Source: Kiritimatiellota bacterium (GTDB taxonomy: Bacteria; Verrucomicrobiota; Kiritimatiellia; JAAZAB01). From it: a DNA stretch of 10,000 nt. How positions within the stretch are numbered: the first letter of the stretch is position 1; each line of letters opens with the position of its first letter. A model generated the notes under the pieces. That model was not told the origin of the DNA. It searched no databases and saw only the letters and a program-made list of their open reading frames with translations. The stretch is taken from assembly GCA_008636095.1 (NCBI GenBank), contig VSJD01000250.1, positions 1 to 10,000 of the forward strand, written 5' to 3'. The position numbers were made by a program, and so were the translations under genes. Below, one piece after another: positions 1 through 6,893 of this stretch.

Positions 1-1
1 C

Positions 2-1324
2 ACAACAATCCGCACCAATCGTCCGGTTACCGTCATCGGTCTTTCCAATGTTATTGCAATAGCCGCAGGAGATTATCATTCCCTGGCGCTGAAAAGCGAC
101 GGCACGGTTTGGGCCTGGGGATATAATGAGGATGGACAACTGGGAGATGGAACCTTCAGTAACAGCTCTCTTCCTGTTAACGTAATCAATCTCAGCAACG
201 TCATTGCCATTGCCGCCTGCATAGGCAATCATTCCCTGGCGCTGAAAAGCGACGGCACGGTTTGGGCCTGGGGGTATAACTATTACGGCCAGCTGGGTAA
301 TGACAGCACAGTGAATACCAATCAGCCGGTAAAAGTAATCGGCCTTGAAAACGTCAGAACCATTGCCGCCGGCGGCGATCATTCCCTGGCACTGACAAGC
401 GACGGAACAGTATGGTCCTGGGGAGACAATTATTACGGCCAGTTGGGAGATGGAGTTTGGGAATATTATACAACACCTGTTCTCTTCCCCCTTTTCCTTG
501 GACCGTGTCTGAATGATTTTGATGGCGACGGCAAGTCCGATCTGGCCGTCTACCATGACGGCTATTGGTCCATCTACCTGACGGCAGGTAGCATTCTCCT
601 CATTAACGAGGGCGTCTGGGGCGGGCCGGATGCCGTCACAGTGCCGGGGGATTACGATGGCGACGGCAAGTCCGATCTGGCCGTCTACCATGACGGCTAT
701 TGGTCCATTTTCTCACTGGCCAACGGGATCATCCTCAACGACGCCGGCGTCTGGGGCGGGCCGGGTTGGACCCCTGTGCCAGGGGACTATGACGGTGACG
801 GCATTTCCGACCTGGCCGCGTATTGCGACGGCTATTGGTCAACCTACTCGTTGACCAACGGCATAATTTCCCTTAATAATGGCGTCTGGGGCGGGCCGGA
901 CTGGACCCCGGTGTCAGGGGACTATGACGGTGACGGCATTTCCGACCTGGCCGCGTATTGCGACGGCTATTGGTCCATCTACTCTCTGGCGAACGGAACC
1001 ATCCTCTCCAATGCCGGCGTCTGGGGCGGGCCGGGCTGGACCCCTGTGCCAGGGGACTATGACGGTGACGGCCAGTCCGACCTGGCCGTGTATTGTGACG
1101 GCTATTGGTTCATCTTCTCGCTGGCCAATGGAGTCATCCTCAACAACTATGGCGTCTGGGGCGGGCTGGGCTGGACTCCCGTGCCGGGGGATTACGATGG
1201 CGACGGCAAGTCCGATCTGGCCGTGTACCGCGACGGTTACTGGTCCATTTTCTCGCTGGCCAATGGCATTATCCTCAACGACGCCGGTATCTGGGGTGGG
1301 CCGGGCTGGACCCCCGTGCGTTAA
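2..1324 (+). CDS. RCC1-repeat / FG-GAP (VCBS-like) repeat protein, 5' partial
   Basis: The reading frame is open from base 2 to the TAA at 1322-1324, so the start lies left of the window; the ATG at 311 is internal. About 440 residues are visible. The first ~150 hold three RCC1-type repeats of 50-51 residues, each with a core like HSLALKSDGTVWAWG followed by GQLGDG. From about base 515 the protein changes to six repeats of exactly 45 residues, each opening with a DxDxDG loop (DYDGDGKSDLAVY) and carrying DGYWSIFSLANG and GVWGGPGWTPV; the DxDxDG loops resemble the calcium-binding loops of FG-GAP/VCBS/dockerin-like repeats. Both repeat types form beta-propellers in known families, which suggests a secreted or surface protein binding ligands or calcium. 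The signal peptide would be outside the window. The protein stops at a repeat boundary, with no visible C-terminal sorting or anchoring domain. Fold class is confident; the actual role is unknown. Confidence 0.88.
   Translation, partial: TTIRTNRPVTVIGLSNVIAIAAGDYHSLALKSDGTVWAWGYNEDGQLGDGTFSNSSLPVNVINLSNVIAIAACIGNHSLALKSDGTVWAWGYNYYGQLGNDSTVNTNQPVKVIGLENVRTIAAGGDHSLALTSDGTVWSWGDNYYGQLGDGVWEYYTTPVLFPLFLGPCLNDFDGDGKSDLAVYHDGYWSIYLTAGSILLINEGVWGGPDAVTVPGDYDGDGKSDLAVYHDGYWSIFSLANGIILNDAGVWGGPGWTPVPGDYDGDGISDLAAYCDGYWSTYSLTNGIISLNNGVWGGPDWTPVSGDYDGDGISDLAAYCDGYWSIYSLANGTILSNAGVWGGPGWTPVPGDYDGDGQSDLAVYCDGYWFIFSLANGVILNNYGVWGGLGWTPVPGDYDGDGKSDLAVYRDGYWSIFSLANGIILNDAGIWGGPGWTPVR
75..273 (+). repeat. 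RCC1 repeat duplication at DNA level
   Basis: Bases 75-120 and 228-273 are identical over 46 nt, 153 nt apart (51 codons). A third, diverged copy lies 150 nt further on, around 381-420. The absence of synonymous differences between the first two copies points to recent duplication or gene conversion inside the RCC1 part. Confidence 0.85.
515..1321 (+). repeat. Six tandem 135-nt repeats coding FG-GAP-like units
   Basis: Units begin at 515, 650, 785, 920, 1055 and 1190, each exactly 135 nt (45 codons) from the next; the last is cut to 132 nt just before the stop codon. The phase marker is the GAT/GAC codon that opens the DxDGDG loop. The first unit is the most diverged; the others share long near-identical stretches, including the cysteine codon variant (YCDGYW) in units 3, 4 and 5. 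The periodicity keeps frame and indicates expansion by unequal crossing-over or slippage. Confidence 0.93.
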
Positions 1325-1330
1325 ACAACC

Positions 1331-2266
1331 ATGGATCAATCTTTCCCGTCCCTTATCAAAATGTCTTGCCCGCACCCCTTCCGGCTGGGGGTACCCTCCT
1401 ATGTGTACCCGGCGGACATTCTGCCTAACGTCAAGGCCCTGGCGCCTTATGTGGATGACATCGAACTGGTGTTGTTCGAATCGCGAAGCCCAGACGACAG
1501 AGCTTCCAATATCCCGGACCCGGATATTATTCAACGCCTGGCGGAATTGGCGCAACAACACGATTTGACCTATACTGTACATTTTCCCATTGACCGGCAT
1601 TTGGGAAGCCCCGACGCCGAGGAACGCCGGGCGCTTCTACGCCGGATACTTGCCATCATGGACCGTACGCGGCCGTTAGCGCCGTTCGCCTATATTTTGC
1701 ATCTGGAAGGCATCACCCGGGACAGTGATCACGCACGCATTCGAACCTGGCAAAACGATATTGCCGAGCTTCTGCCCACCCTCATCGAGCGCGCGGGCGA
1801 CCCAGCATTCCTCTGCGTGGAAAACCTTAATTACCCCTTTGCCTGGTGTGAACCGCTCCTGAACCGATTTGGCCTGGGCGTCTGTATTGACTTAGGACAC
1901 CTGTGGGTTGGCAGTGAAGCACCTCGTGGCAGACCGCAGGGTATCTTTGCGGAATCCTGCGAAGCCAGCAATACCATTTCTCCCTGTGGCAAGCCACATG
2001 GCTTCCTGGCGAAGAAGGATGACAACGTAGAGGCACACTTGAAGCGCCACCTACCCCGCACACGCGTCATCCACCTGCATGGCGTTTGCGACGGGCACGA
2101 TCACCTGGCCCTGACGGCACTTCCGCCCGGCCGCCTGCGTCAGCTACTGAATTCCATTGACAAATTCACCGGTGTGCTGACACTGGAGATTTTCAATTAC
2201 AAGGAGGTTCGGGATTCGGTGGTCTGTTTGAATCAATGTAATTGCACAGTAGTCAGGAGACAGTAG
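1331..2266 (+). CDS. cbiR: CbiR-like cobamide-remodelling phosphodiesterase
   Basis: Predicted 311-residue TIM-barrel protein of the xylose isomerase/AP endonuclease-like superfamily. CbiR (described from Akkermansia) cleaves the nucleotide loop of cobamides so the lower ligand can be exchanged. Visible family marks are FRLGVPSYVYPADILPNV at the N-terminus (residues 17-34) and candidate metal ligands on strand ends: H84 (TVHFP), H124 (ILHLEG), E164 (VENLNYP), D187/H190 (DLGH), H248/H250 (HLHG) and E286 (LEIF). The next gene is cobU, which acts on the expected product, strongly supporting the role. The ATG at 1331 lies 6 nt after the upstream stop; ATG 1361 is an equally good start, and neither has a clear Shine-Dalgarno site. 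Odd features are an extra ~32-residue segment (about residues 196-227) between DLGH and HLHG, and a C-terminal tail and TAG stop supplied by an intergenic repeat. No cobalamin riboswitch is possible in the 6-nt gap and none is seen. Confidence 0.82.
   Translation: MDQSFPSLIKMSCPHPFRLGVPSYVYPADILPNVKALAPYVDDIELVLFESRSPDDRASNIPDPDIIQRLAELAQQHDLTYTVHFPIDRHLGSPDAEERRALLRRILAIMDRTRPLAPFAYILHLEGITRDSDHARIRTWQNDIAELLPTLIERAGDPAFLCVENLNYPFAWCEPLLNRFGLGVCIDLGHLWVGSEAPRGRPQGIFAESCEASNTISPCGKPHGFLAKKDDNVEAHLKRHLPRTRVIHLHGVCDGHDHLALTALPPGRLRQLLNSIDKFTGVLTLEIFNYKEVRDSVVCLNQCNCTVVRRQ
1916..2011 (+). repeat. In-frame palindrome-rich insert within cbiR
   Basis: This segment of about 96 nt (residues about 196-227) separates the DLGHLW and HLHG motifs, which are normally joined by a short charged helix such as the remaining KKDDNVEAHLKRHLPRTR. 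It contains inverted repeats: AAGCCA at 1991-1996 with TGGCTT at 1999-2004; GAAGCCA at 1961-1967 with TGGCTTC at 1999-2005; and CCGCAGGG (about 1933-1940) against CCCTGTGG (1982-1989) with one mismatch. GAAG occurs at both edges (1916-1919 and 2011-2014), possibly a short target duplication. The protein it encodes is rich in G, P, C and S. Boundaries are estimated from family expectation, not from an alignment. Confidence 0.5.
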
Positions 2267-2362
2267 TCAGAACGAAATGCCCATGTGCATGCCATCCAGA
2301 AGACAGTAGTCAGAATTCTGACTCTTGGCGTTGCTTTCCTCATTCTGAATTCTGACTTCTTA
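2247..2362 (+). repeat. Heptad-phased repeat cluster between cbiR and cobU
   Basis: The gap holds 7-nt units: AGTCAGG, AGACAGT, AGTCAGA (2251-2271), then AGACAGT, AGTCAGA, ATTCTGA (2301-2321), and ATTCTGA, ATTCTGA, CTTCTTA (2342-2362). The 15-mer AGACAGTAGTCAGAA occurs twice, at 2258 and 2301. AGTCAGAATTCTGACT at 2308-2323 is a perfect 16-nt palindrome, and GTCAGAATTC at 2309-2318 can also pair with GAATTCTGAC at 2347-2356, so two hairpins compete. The cbiR stop codon lies inside the first repeat block, so the repeat writes the end of the protein. Confidence 0.85.
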
Positions 2363-2368
2363 ATTAGC

Positions 2369-2372
2369 GAGG
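2369..2372 (+). promoter_or_regulatory. Shine-Dalgarno site deciding the cobU start
   Basis: GAGG lies 5 nt upstream of the ATG at 2378. The farther upstream in-frame ATG at 2285 would translate the heptad repeats into an unrelated hydrophobic leader, so 2378 is preferred. Confidence 0.6.
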
Positions 2373-2377
2373 TCCCC

Positions 2378-3064
2378 ATGCCTAACCGCCTTAAGGCGAA
2401 TAAATCGCGCGTTCCAAAGACCGCTTGGCGGCCTTTGGTCCGCCTTCTGATCCTCGGTGGCGCACGCAGTGGTAAAAGCCGCCTGGCGCAGGATATTGCC
2501 GTACGCCGGTGGCAGCGCCCGGTGTACCTGGCCACGGCGGAAATCCTGGATGACGAAATGGCCGATCGGGTTCGCATGCACCGTCGGGCACGCGCCCTGA
2601 AGTTAAGCGACCCGGGCTACGCCGGAGGCTTCGCCGACTCGCCGTCGCGAAGCGCTATGGCGGAGCGCGGGGCGAGAGCACATACTTCAGGGCGCGCACA
2701 ACGCTGGCGTTGTGTGGAAGAGCCCCTGGAGATTGCCAAAATCATACGCCGGGGCGTACCGGGCACGGATGGCATCCTCGTGGATTGTCTCACAATCTGG
2801 CTCAGCAACGTGCTCCTGAAGGAAGGCCGCGGCGCGTTTGCCCGGCGGCGGGACGAGCTGGTCAAGGCCCTGCACCAGGCGCGGCAGGACGTGATCCTGG
2901 TGGCCAATGAAGTCGGCATGGGCGTGGTGCCGGAATACGCCTTGGGCCGGACATTCCGCGACCTGGCCGGCTGGCTGAATCAGTCCATGGCGAAGGAAGC
3001 GGATACCGTGGTGTTTGTGGCGGCGGGCTTGCCGCTTGTGTTAAAAGGCCGTTTGCCGGAATAA
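2378..3064 (+). CDS. cobU: Adenosylcobinamide kinase / adenosylcobinamide-phosphate guanylyltransferase
   Basis: A 228-residue cytoplasmic nucleotide-binding protein. CobU phosphorylates adenosylcobinamide and transfers GMP from GTP, giving AdoCbi-GDP, the activated form to which a new lower ligand is attached. The P-loop GGARSGKSR is at residues 27-35; ATAEILDDEMADRVRMHRR follows, with H68 at the position of the guanylylated histidine region; later come VEEPLEI (113-119), VDCLTIWLSN (135-144) and the C-terminal family block NEVGMGVVPEYALGRTFRDL (177-196) and AGLPLVLKG (216-224). The start at 2378 has an upstream GAGG. Residues about 75-107 are an excess of about 34 residues between the conserved His and WRCVEEP, where family members usually have about eight residues from H to W. 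If the insert is tolerated the enzyme is complete; it lies in a surface loop region next to the guanylylation site. It lies downstream of cbiR and probably works with it. Confidence 0.92.
   Translation: MPNRLKANKSRVPKTAWRPLVRLLILGGARSGKSRLAQDIAVRRWQRPVYLATAEILDDEMADRVRMHRRARALKLSDPGYAGGFADSPSRSAMAERGARAHTSGRAQRWRCVEEPLEIAKIIRRGVPGTDGILVDCLTIWLSNVLLKEGRGAFARRRDELVKALHQARQDVILVANEVGMGVVPEYALGRTFRDLAGWLNQSMAKEADTVVFVAAGLPLVLKGRLPE
2598..2714 (+). repeat. In-frame hairpin-rich insert within cobU
   Basis: Two hairpins lie here. GCTTCGC at 2628-2634 pairs with GCGAAGC at 2647-2653, extendable by GA/TC past a bulged C. CACAACGC at 2697-2704 pairs perfectly with GCGTTGTG at 2707-2714 across a 2-nt loop. 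The excess coding stretch encodes low-complexity residues rich in G, A, S and R (for example GYAGGFADSPSRSAMAERGA) in place of the short loop of normal CobU proteins. The right-hand hairpin overlaps genuine CobU sequence (AQRWRCV), so the insert probably ends near 2695. Size and reading-frame preservation match the insert in the preceding gene, although the two sequences are not obviously the same. Confidence 0.5.
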
Positions 3065-3089
3065 GGCATGAGATCTGACAAGAATTCAT

Positions 3090-3138
3090 GGTTCTTTGTT
3101 CCAGATTAACGAAGAACCAAGAACAAAGAACTTTCTTG
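3090..3138. terminator. Possible bidirectional terminator / heptad inverted repeat between convergent genes
   Basis: GTTCTTTGTTC at 3091-3101 and GAACAAAGAAC at 3121-3131 form a perfect 11-bp inverted repeat with a 19-nt spacer. The right arm belongs to three 7-nt units (GAAGAAC, CAAGAAC, AAAGAAC; 3111-3131). The whole gap 3065-3148 separates cobU (+) from the ABC exporter gene (-), the position where a shared terminator is expected. The stem is AT-rich with only a short T run after it, so termination efficiency is uncertain; it may simply be another member of the repeat family. Confidence 0.5.
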
Positions 3139-3148
3139 CAACTATCTA

Positions 3149-5131
3149 TTACGCCTTTGTCTGCCGGGCCACGAGGCGGGCATAAAAGCCGTTTTGCGCC
3201 GCCAGCTGGTCGTGGGTGCCCTGTTCACTGATTACGCCGTTTTCCAGCACATAGATCCGATGACAGCGCTGAGCCATGGACACGCGCTGGGTAACGATCA
3301 CCGCGGTTTTTCCCACCAGGATACGGGCCAGCGTCTCCTGAATACGGTATTCAATCTCCGCATCCAGCGCCGAGGTGCAATCATCCAGCAACAGGATTTC
3401 CGGTTGGGTCAGGAGCGCCCGCGCCAGGGACAGCCGCTGTTTCTGGCCGCCGGAAAGGCTGGCGCCCTTCTCGCCCAGGATGGTTTCATACTTGACCTTC
3501 ATGCTCATAATGAATTCGTGAAACTCGGCTGCGCGGGCCGCCTTAATAATGTCTTTCGGCTCGGCATCGGGGAGCCCGTAGCAGATATTGTCCCGCACGG
3601 TACCGCTGATGATCTGGGCTTCCTGCGGCACGAGCGCCAGGCGCTGGTGCAGGGACAGGATCCGGATTTTATTAATGGGGATCCCGTCGTAGAGAATTTC
3701 ACCCGCGTCCGGCTCGAACAACCGGGCCAGCAGGTGTAACAACGTCGTTTTGCCTACGCCGCTGGCACCCATGATGCACACCCATTGGCCCGCCGGAATT
3801 TCGAGCGAGATATCTTCAAGCACCGCCACGCTTTCCGGCCCGTACGAAAAACGAACATGATTCAGGGTGATGCCCTGTTTCAGTGGGAGCGGCAGATCCA
3901 CGGTATCGGGCGTATCCTGGATACGCACGGGTTCATCCATTACTTCCGCCAGCCGGTGCATGTACACCAGCAGGTTGGAGATCGTGACGTTCAGATAGCT
4001 CAACTGCAAGACCGGTCCGAACAGGGCGCCGGCAGTGCCCCAGGCATACATCATCTGGCCGAGGGTCATGGCGCCGTTCAGCACCCGGAATATGCCGTAG
4101 AGGAAAAGCACGCCGTTGCTCGCCATGCCGCTCATAATTTCGGCCGAATACCTCGTGGCCCCGCCCAGGCGGTTCTGCCACAGCACGTCCCGGGAAAAGC
4201 AGGCCGCCAACCGATGAAAGGTCAGGCGCTCCTTCGTCTCCTGCCCGCAGGCCTGGATCATTTTCGTGGCATCCAATTTCTGCGATACCAGCCCGTACAG
4301 GCAGGCGTTCGTATGGCTGAGCTCGATATTCATCCGGCGCAGGTTGGTATGCGCCGCCTTGAAGATCAACACATACAATGGCAGGCAAACCAGCACGATT
4401 ACGGCCATGCGCCAGTCAATGATTAACAACAGCAAAAAGCCAAATACAATAATGGACGTCAGCGAACAGACGTTGATGATAAGCTCCAGCAACTGGTCGG
4501 CTACTTTGTCGACGTCCGAGAGAATCCGGGCCATGAGCCGCCCGGGCGTATGGGTCGTTTGATACCCTAGCGACAACTTCAGCACCTTGGCATGCATATC
4601 AGCACGCAGGTTAACCGCAATGGCCTGGGTCACGCGAATGCGCCGGTGGGCGGCCAGCCGGTTCATCCAGTTGCTGAACGCCAACGTGGCTATATACAGG
4701 ACAAAGATCACACCCAGCCGGCGGCCGGCATCCGCCGGCCGCCAGGCAATCCGCGTCCCGACATCGAGACGCCGATCCAGGCCGGTTTGCACTCTCGGCC
4801 GGGCCGTCTGTTCCTGCTGGCGCTCCAGCCCGAACGATGTGGACTCACGGTCCGTCAGCCGATTACCGGCCGGGATCGTCCGTCGGACGGACTTGCTTTC
4901 CGCCGGCACTACGACCAGAATAGAATCCACCACCACCTTGTTGTAATAGGCCAACAGGTAAAACGATCCACAGTAGTCCAGAGTCGCCAGCAGGACACAC
5001 AAAGCAATGGTCCACCGGTAAGGCCCCAAATACGCGCGCATGAACCGCGCCAGCAGATTCAGTTTGCCGGCTTTACGGTCTTTCTGGCGGTACGGCGGCC
5101 GAAACGCATAGTTGCGATGGTGGAATTTCAT
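3149..5131 (-). CDS. ABC exporter half-transporter, degenerate-site subunit
   Basis: A 660-residue inner-membrane type IV ABC exporter half with six predicted transmembrane helices (roughly 41-62, 139-157, 215-238, 240-260, 328-350, 357-380) and a C-terminal ATPase domain. Motifs: Walker A GASGVGKT (455-462), Q-loop Q503, intact signature LSGGQ (559-563), Walker B ILLLDD (579-584). The catalytic Glu is replaced by Asp (D584) and the H-loop His by Gln (Q615, VTQRVS). In known heterodimeric exporters (TM287/288, BmrCD, TAP) such a subunit forms the degenerate site. Its ATG overlaps the stop of the upstream ABC gene by 4 nt (ATGA, 5128-5131), so the two are translationally coupled. Between TM1 and TM2 it has an unusually long polar extracytoplasmic loop (about 75-138). 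No C39 peptidase domain is present, so it does not process a leader peptide itself. The substrate is not identifiable. Confidence 0.93.
   Translation of the reverse strand: MKFHHRNYAFRPPYRQKDRKAGKLNLLARFMRAYLGPYRWTIALCVLLATLDYCGSFYLLAYYNKVVVDSILVVVPAESKSVRRTIPAGNRLTDRESTSFGLERQQEQTARPRVQTGLDRRLDVGTRIAWRPADAGRRLGVIFVLYIATLAFSNWMNRLAAHRRIRVTQAIAVNLRADMHAKVLKLSLGYQTTHTPGRLMARILSDVDKVADQLLELIINVCSLTSIIVFGFLLLLIIDWRMAVIVLVCLPLYVLIFKAAHTNLRRMNIELSHTNACLYGLVSQKLDATKMIQACGQETKERLTFHRLAACFSRDVLWQNRLGGATRYSAEIMSGMASNGVLFLYGIFRVLNGAMTLGQMMYAWGTAGALFGPVLQLSYLNVTISNLLVYMHRLAEVMDEPVRIQDTPDTVDLPLPLKQGITLNHVRFSYGPESVAVLEDISLEIPAGQWVCIMGASGVGKTTLLHLLARLFEPDAGEILYDGIPINKIRILSLHQRLALVPQEAQIISGTVRDNICYGLPDAEPKDIIKAARAAEFHEFIMSMKVKYETILGEKGASLSGGQKQRLSLARALLTQPEILLLDDCTSALDAEIEYRIQETLARILVGKTAVIVTQRVSMAQRCHRIYVLENGVISEQGTHDQLAAQNGFYARLVARQTKA
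4720..4743. repeat. GC-rich 10-bp perfect hairpin inside the ABC gene
   Basis: GGCGGCCGGC at 4720-4729 is followed after ATCC by its exact reverse complement GCCGGCCGCC at 4734-4743. It lies in the codons for RPADAGRRLG, at the end of the long TM1-TM2 loop insertion, immediately before TM2. It is the strongest stem in the coding part of the window. Confidence 0.85.
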
Positions 5132-6891
5132 TCCTTCTCGTCCTCGATCACATCCTTGTTCACATGCCGATTATATAGCGCGCGGTAACGGCCCTCCGGC
5201 AGGGCCATCAGCTCCGCATGGCTGCCAATCTCCAAAATGCGGCCATCCCGCATCAGTACAATCCGGGTTGCGTTACGGATCGTGCTCAGACGATGCGCGA
5301 CAATAAACGACGTGCGGTTCCGCAGGACCCTCTGCATGGCCAGCTGAATAGCCTGCTCGGATTCGCTATCCAGGGCGCTGGTAGCCTCGTCCATGATCAT
5401 GATGACCGGGTCGGCCAGCACGGCGCGGGCAATGGTCAGGCGCTGTTTCTGGCCGACCGAAAACTGCAGGCCTTCTGTACCCAGTACGGTCCGATACTGG
5501 TCCGGCAGGGCCATAATGAAATCATGGATTTCCGCCACTTTCGCCGCCGCCTCGATCTCAGCGGGCGTGGCATTCGACCGGGCATAGCGGATATTGTCGG
5601 CAATGCTCACGTTGAACAGGAGCGGGTCCTGGAGGACGATACCGAACTGCGCGCGCAGGCTTTTAAGTTCGTATTGCTGAACATCGCGGCCGTCGAGCTG
5701 CAGGCTCCCACCGCTGATATCGTAAAAGCGCATGAGCAGAAGCAACAGGGTGCTTTTGCCGCATCCGGTCGGTCCCACCAGGGCAATGGTCTCGCCCGGC
5801 TGAACGTGCAGGTCGAAATCCCGGATAACGGGCTGGGCCGGCTCGTAGGCGAAATCCACGCGGTTGAAATCCACCTGGCCCCGCAGGCGACCGGAGGGTA
5901 CGGCATCCGGCCGGTTCGTTACTTCCTGCGGTTCATTGTATATTTCGAGGATGCGTTCCACGGCGATGCGCACATCCTGGATTTGCCGCGCCAGCTCGGA
6001 CATGCGCACCGCTGGCCACAGGAGCCGCATGGCATAGACCGCAAATGCCGTCACGTCGCCGTAGGTCATGTCGCCGCGCAGGATCAGGGCACAGCCGGCG
6101 AAAAACAACACGGCTTGGCCCGTGTTCTGCAGAAGCGAGGTGTTTTGCCAGAACGTATTGCTGGAATAGCCGGCCTGCTGGAGCAGTTCCTTGCTGACTT
6201 CCGACTGCTCCTGGAAGATGCCCTGTTCGCGCGTCTCTGTGCCGAACGACTTGACGGCCAAGCTCGCGACCAGCCGGTTCTGCACCCCGCCCGACAGCCG
6301 GTCGAACGATTGCCGGTAACTGCGCGAGAGTGTCACGATTTTACCGATGTTCAGACGGTAATTCAGCACGAACGCGACAACCATGGCCACAATTACCAAG
6401 GCCAGCCGCCAGTTCAATACGAAGGTCGCCGTAATGGCGAAGGCGGCACACACAAGGTCGGAGACAATGCCGATCGTCTGCGCGGACAGCATATTGGCCA
6501 CCATCCCAGTGTCACCCATGAGCCGATTGACCAGCATGCCTGTGCTATGCTTGCTGTAAAAACGGAGCGACATATCCAGCATGCGGCGGTAGAGCGCATT
6601 GCGGATATCGAAGACGAAGCGCTGGCCGACGTAGGCAATCCCCTGCGTCTGGATAAACGCAAATACCGGGACCAGCACAATGAGGGCAATCCGCCAGAAG
6701 CTCAGCGAAAAAATCAGGTCCTGCCGGTTCAGGCTGACCACCTGGTCAATGAAGGCCCGCGTGATCAGCGGCGAGCACATGTTCAGGATGGAAAGCAGGA
6801 CCGTCAACAGCAACAGCCGGATCAGTACCCAGCGGTAAGGGGCGAGGAAACCCAGGACAATCAGGAAATTCGATTGTTTTTTAGTAACCAC
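5128..6891 (-). CDS. ABC exporter half-transporter, catalytic-site subunit
   Basis: A 587-residue ABC exporter half with six predicted membrane helices (about 20-40, 63-85, 140-160, 163-180, 250-272, 276-295) and an ATPase domain. Walker A GPTGCGKS (373-380), Q421, Walker B IMIMDE with catalytic E502, and H-loop H533 are all intact. The signature is FSVGQ (477-481) instead of LSGGQ. This defect is exactly complementary to the partner: this subunit's Walker motifs plus the partner's LSGGQ make one competent ATP site, while the other site is degenerate. The first codon is GTG (6889-6891) with no visible Shine-Dalgarno; heptad repeats abut it directly, and no nearby ATG alternative fits. HlyD and TolC genes upstream on the same strand suggest a trans-envelope exporter. 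Close in type to multidrug/lipid/peptide exporters; the cargo is unknown. Confidence 0.93.
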   Translation of the reverse strand: MVTKKQSNFLIVLGFLAPYRWVLIRLLLLTVLLSILNMCSPLITRAFIDQVVSLNRQDLIFSLSFWRIALIVLVPVFAFIQTQGIAYVGQRFVFDIRNALYRRMLDMSLRFYSKHSTGMLVNRLMGDTGMVANMLSAQTIGIVSDLVCAAFAITATFVLNWRLALVIVAMVVAFVLNYRLNIGKIVTLSRSYRQSFDRLSGGVQNRLVASLAVKSFGTETREQGIFQEQSEVSKELLQQAGYSSNTFWQNTSLLQNTGQAVLFFAGCALILRGDMTYGDVTAFAVYAMRLLWPAVRMSELARQIQDVRIAVERILEIYNEPQEVTNRPDAVPSGRLRGQVDFNRVDFAYEPAQPVIRDFDLHVQPGETIALVGPTGCGKSTLLLLLMRFYDISGGSLQLDGRDVQQYELKSLRAQFGIVLQDPLLFNVSIADNIRYARSNATPAEIEAAAKVAEIHDFIMALPDQYRTVLGTEGLQFSVGQKQRLTIARAVLADPVIMIMDEATSALDSESEQAIQLAMQRVLRNRTSFIVAHRLSTIRNATRIVLMRDGRILEIGSHAELMALPEGRYRALYNRHVNKDVIEDEKE

Positions 6892-6893
6892 AA

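Noticed and set aside
515..1324. CRISPR-like array
   Set aside because: Repeats are contiguous 135-nt coding units in one frame, with no unique spacers.
1325..1330. Cobalamin riboswitch before cbiR
   Set aside because: Only 6 nt lie between the genes and the upstream sequence is coding repeats; no B12-box-like motif was seen.
879..1568. 229-residue alternative + frame in the repeat region
   Set aside because: A frame-shifted reading of the tandem repeats, overlapping two better supported genes.
914..1600. 228-residue frame on the - strand across the FG-GAP repeats and cbiR
   Set aside because: It is a periodic shadow of the 135-nt repeats and crosses into cbiR; no start signal or family similarity.
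2285..2377. Upstream start of cobU giving a hydrophobic, signal-like leader
   Set aside because: The leader is a translation of heptad repeats, and CobU is a cytoplasmic enzyme; ATG 2378 has a GAGG site.
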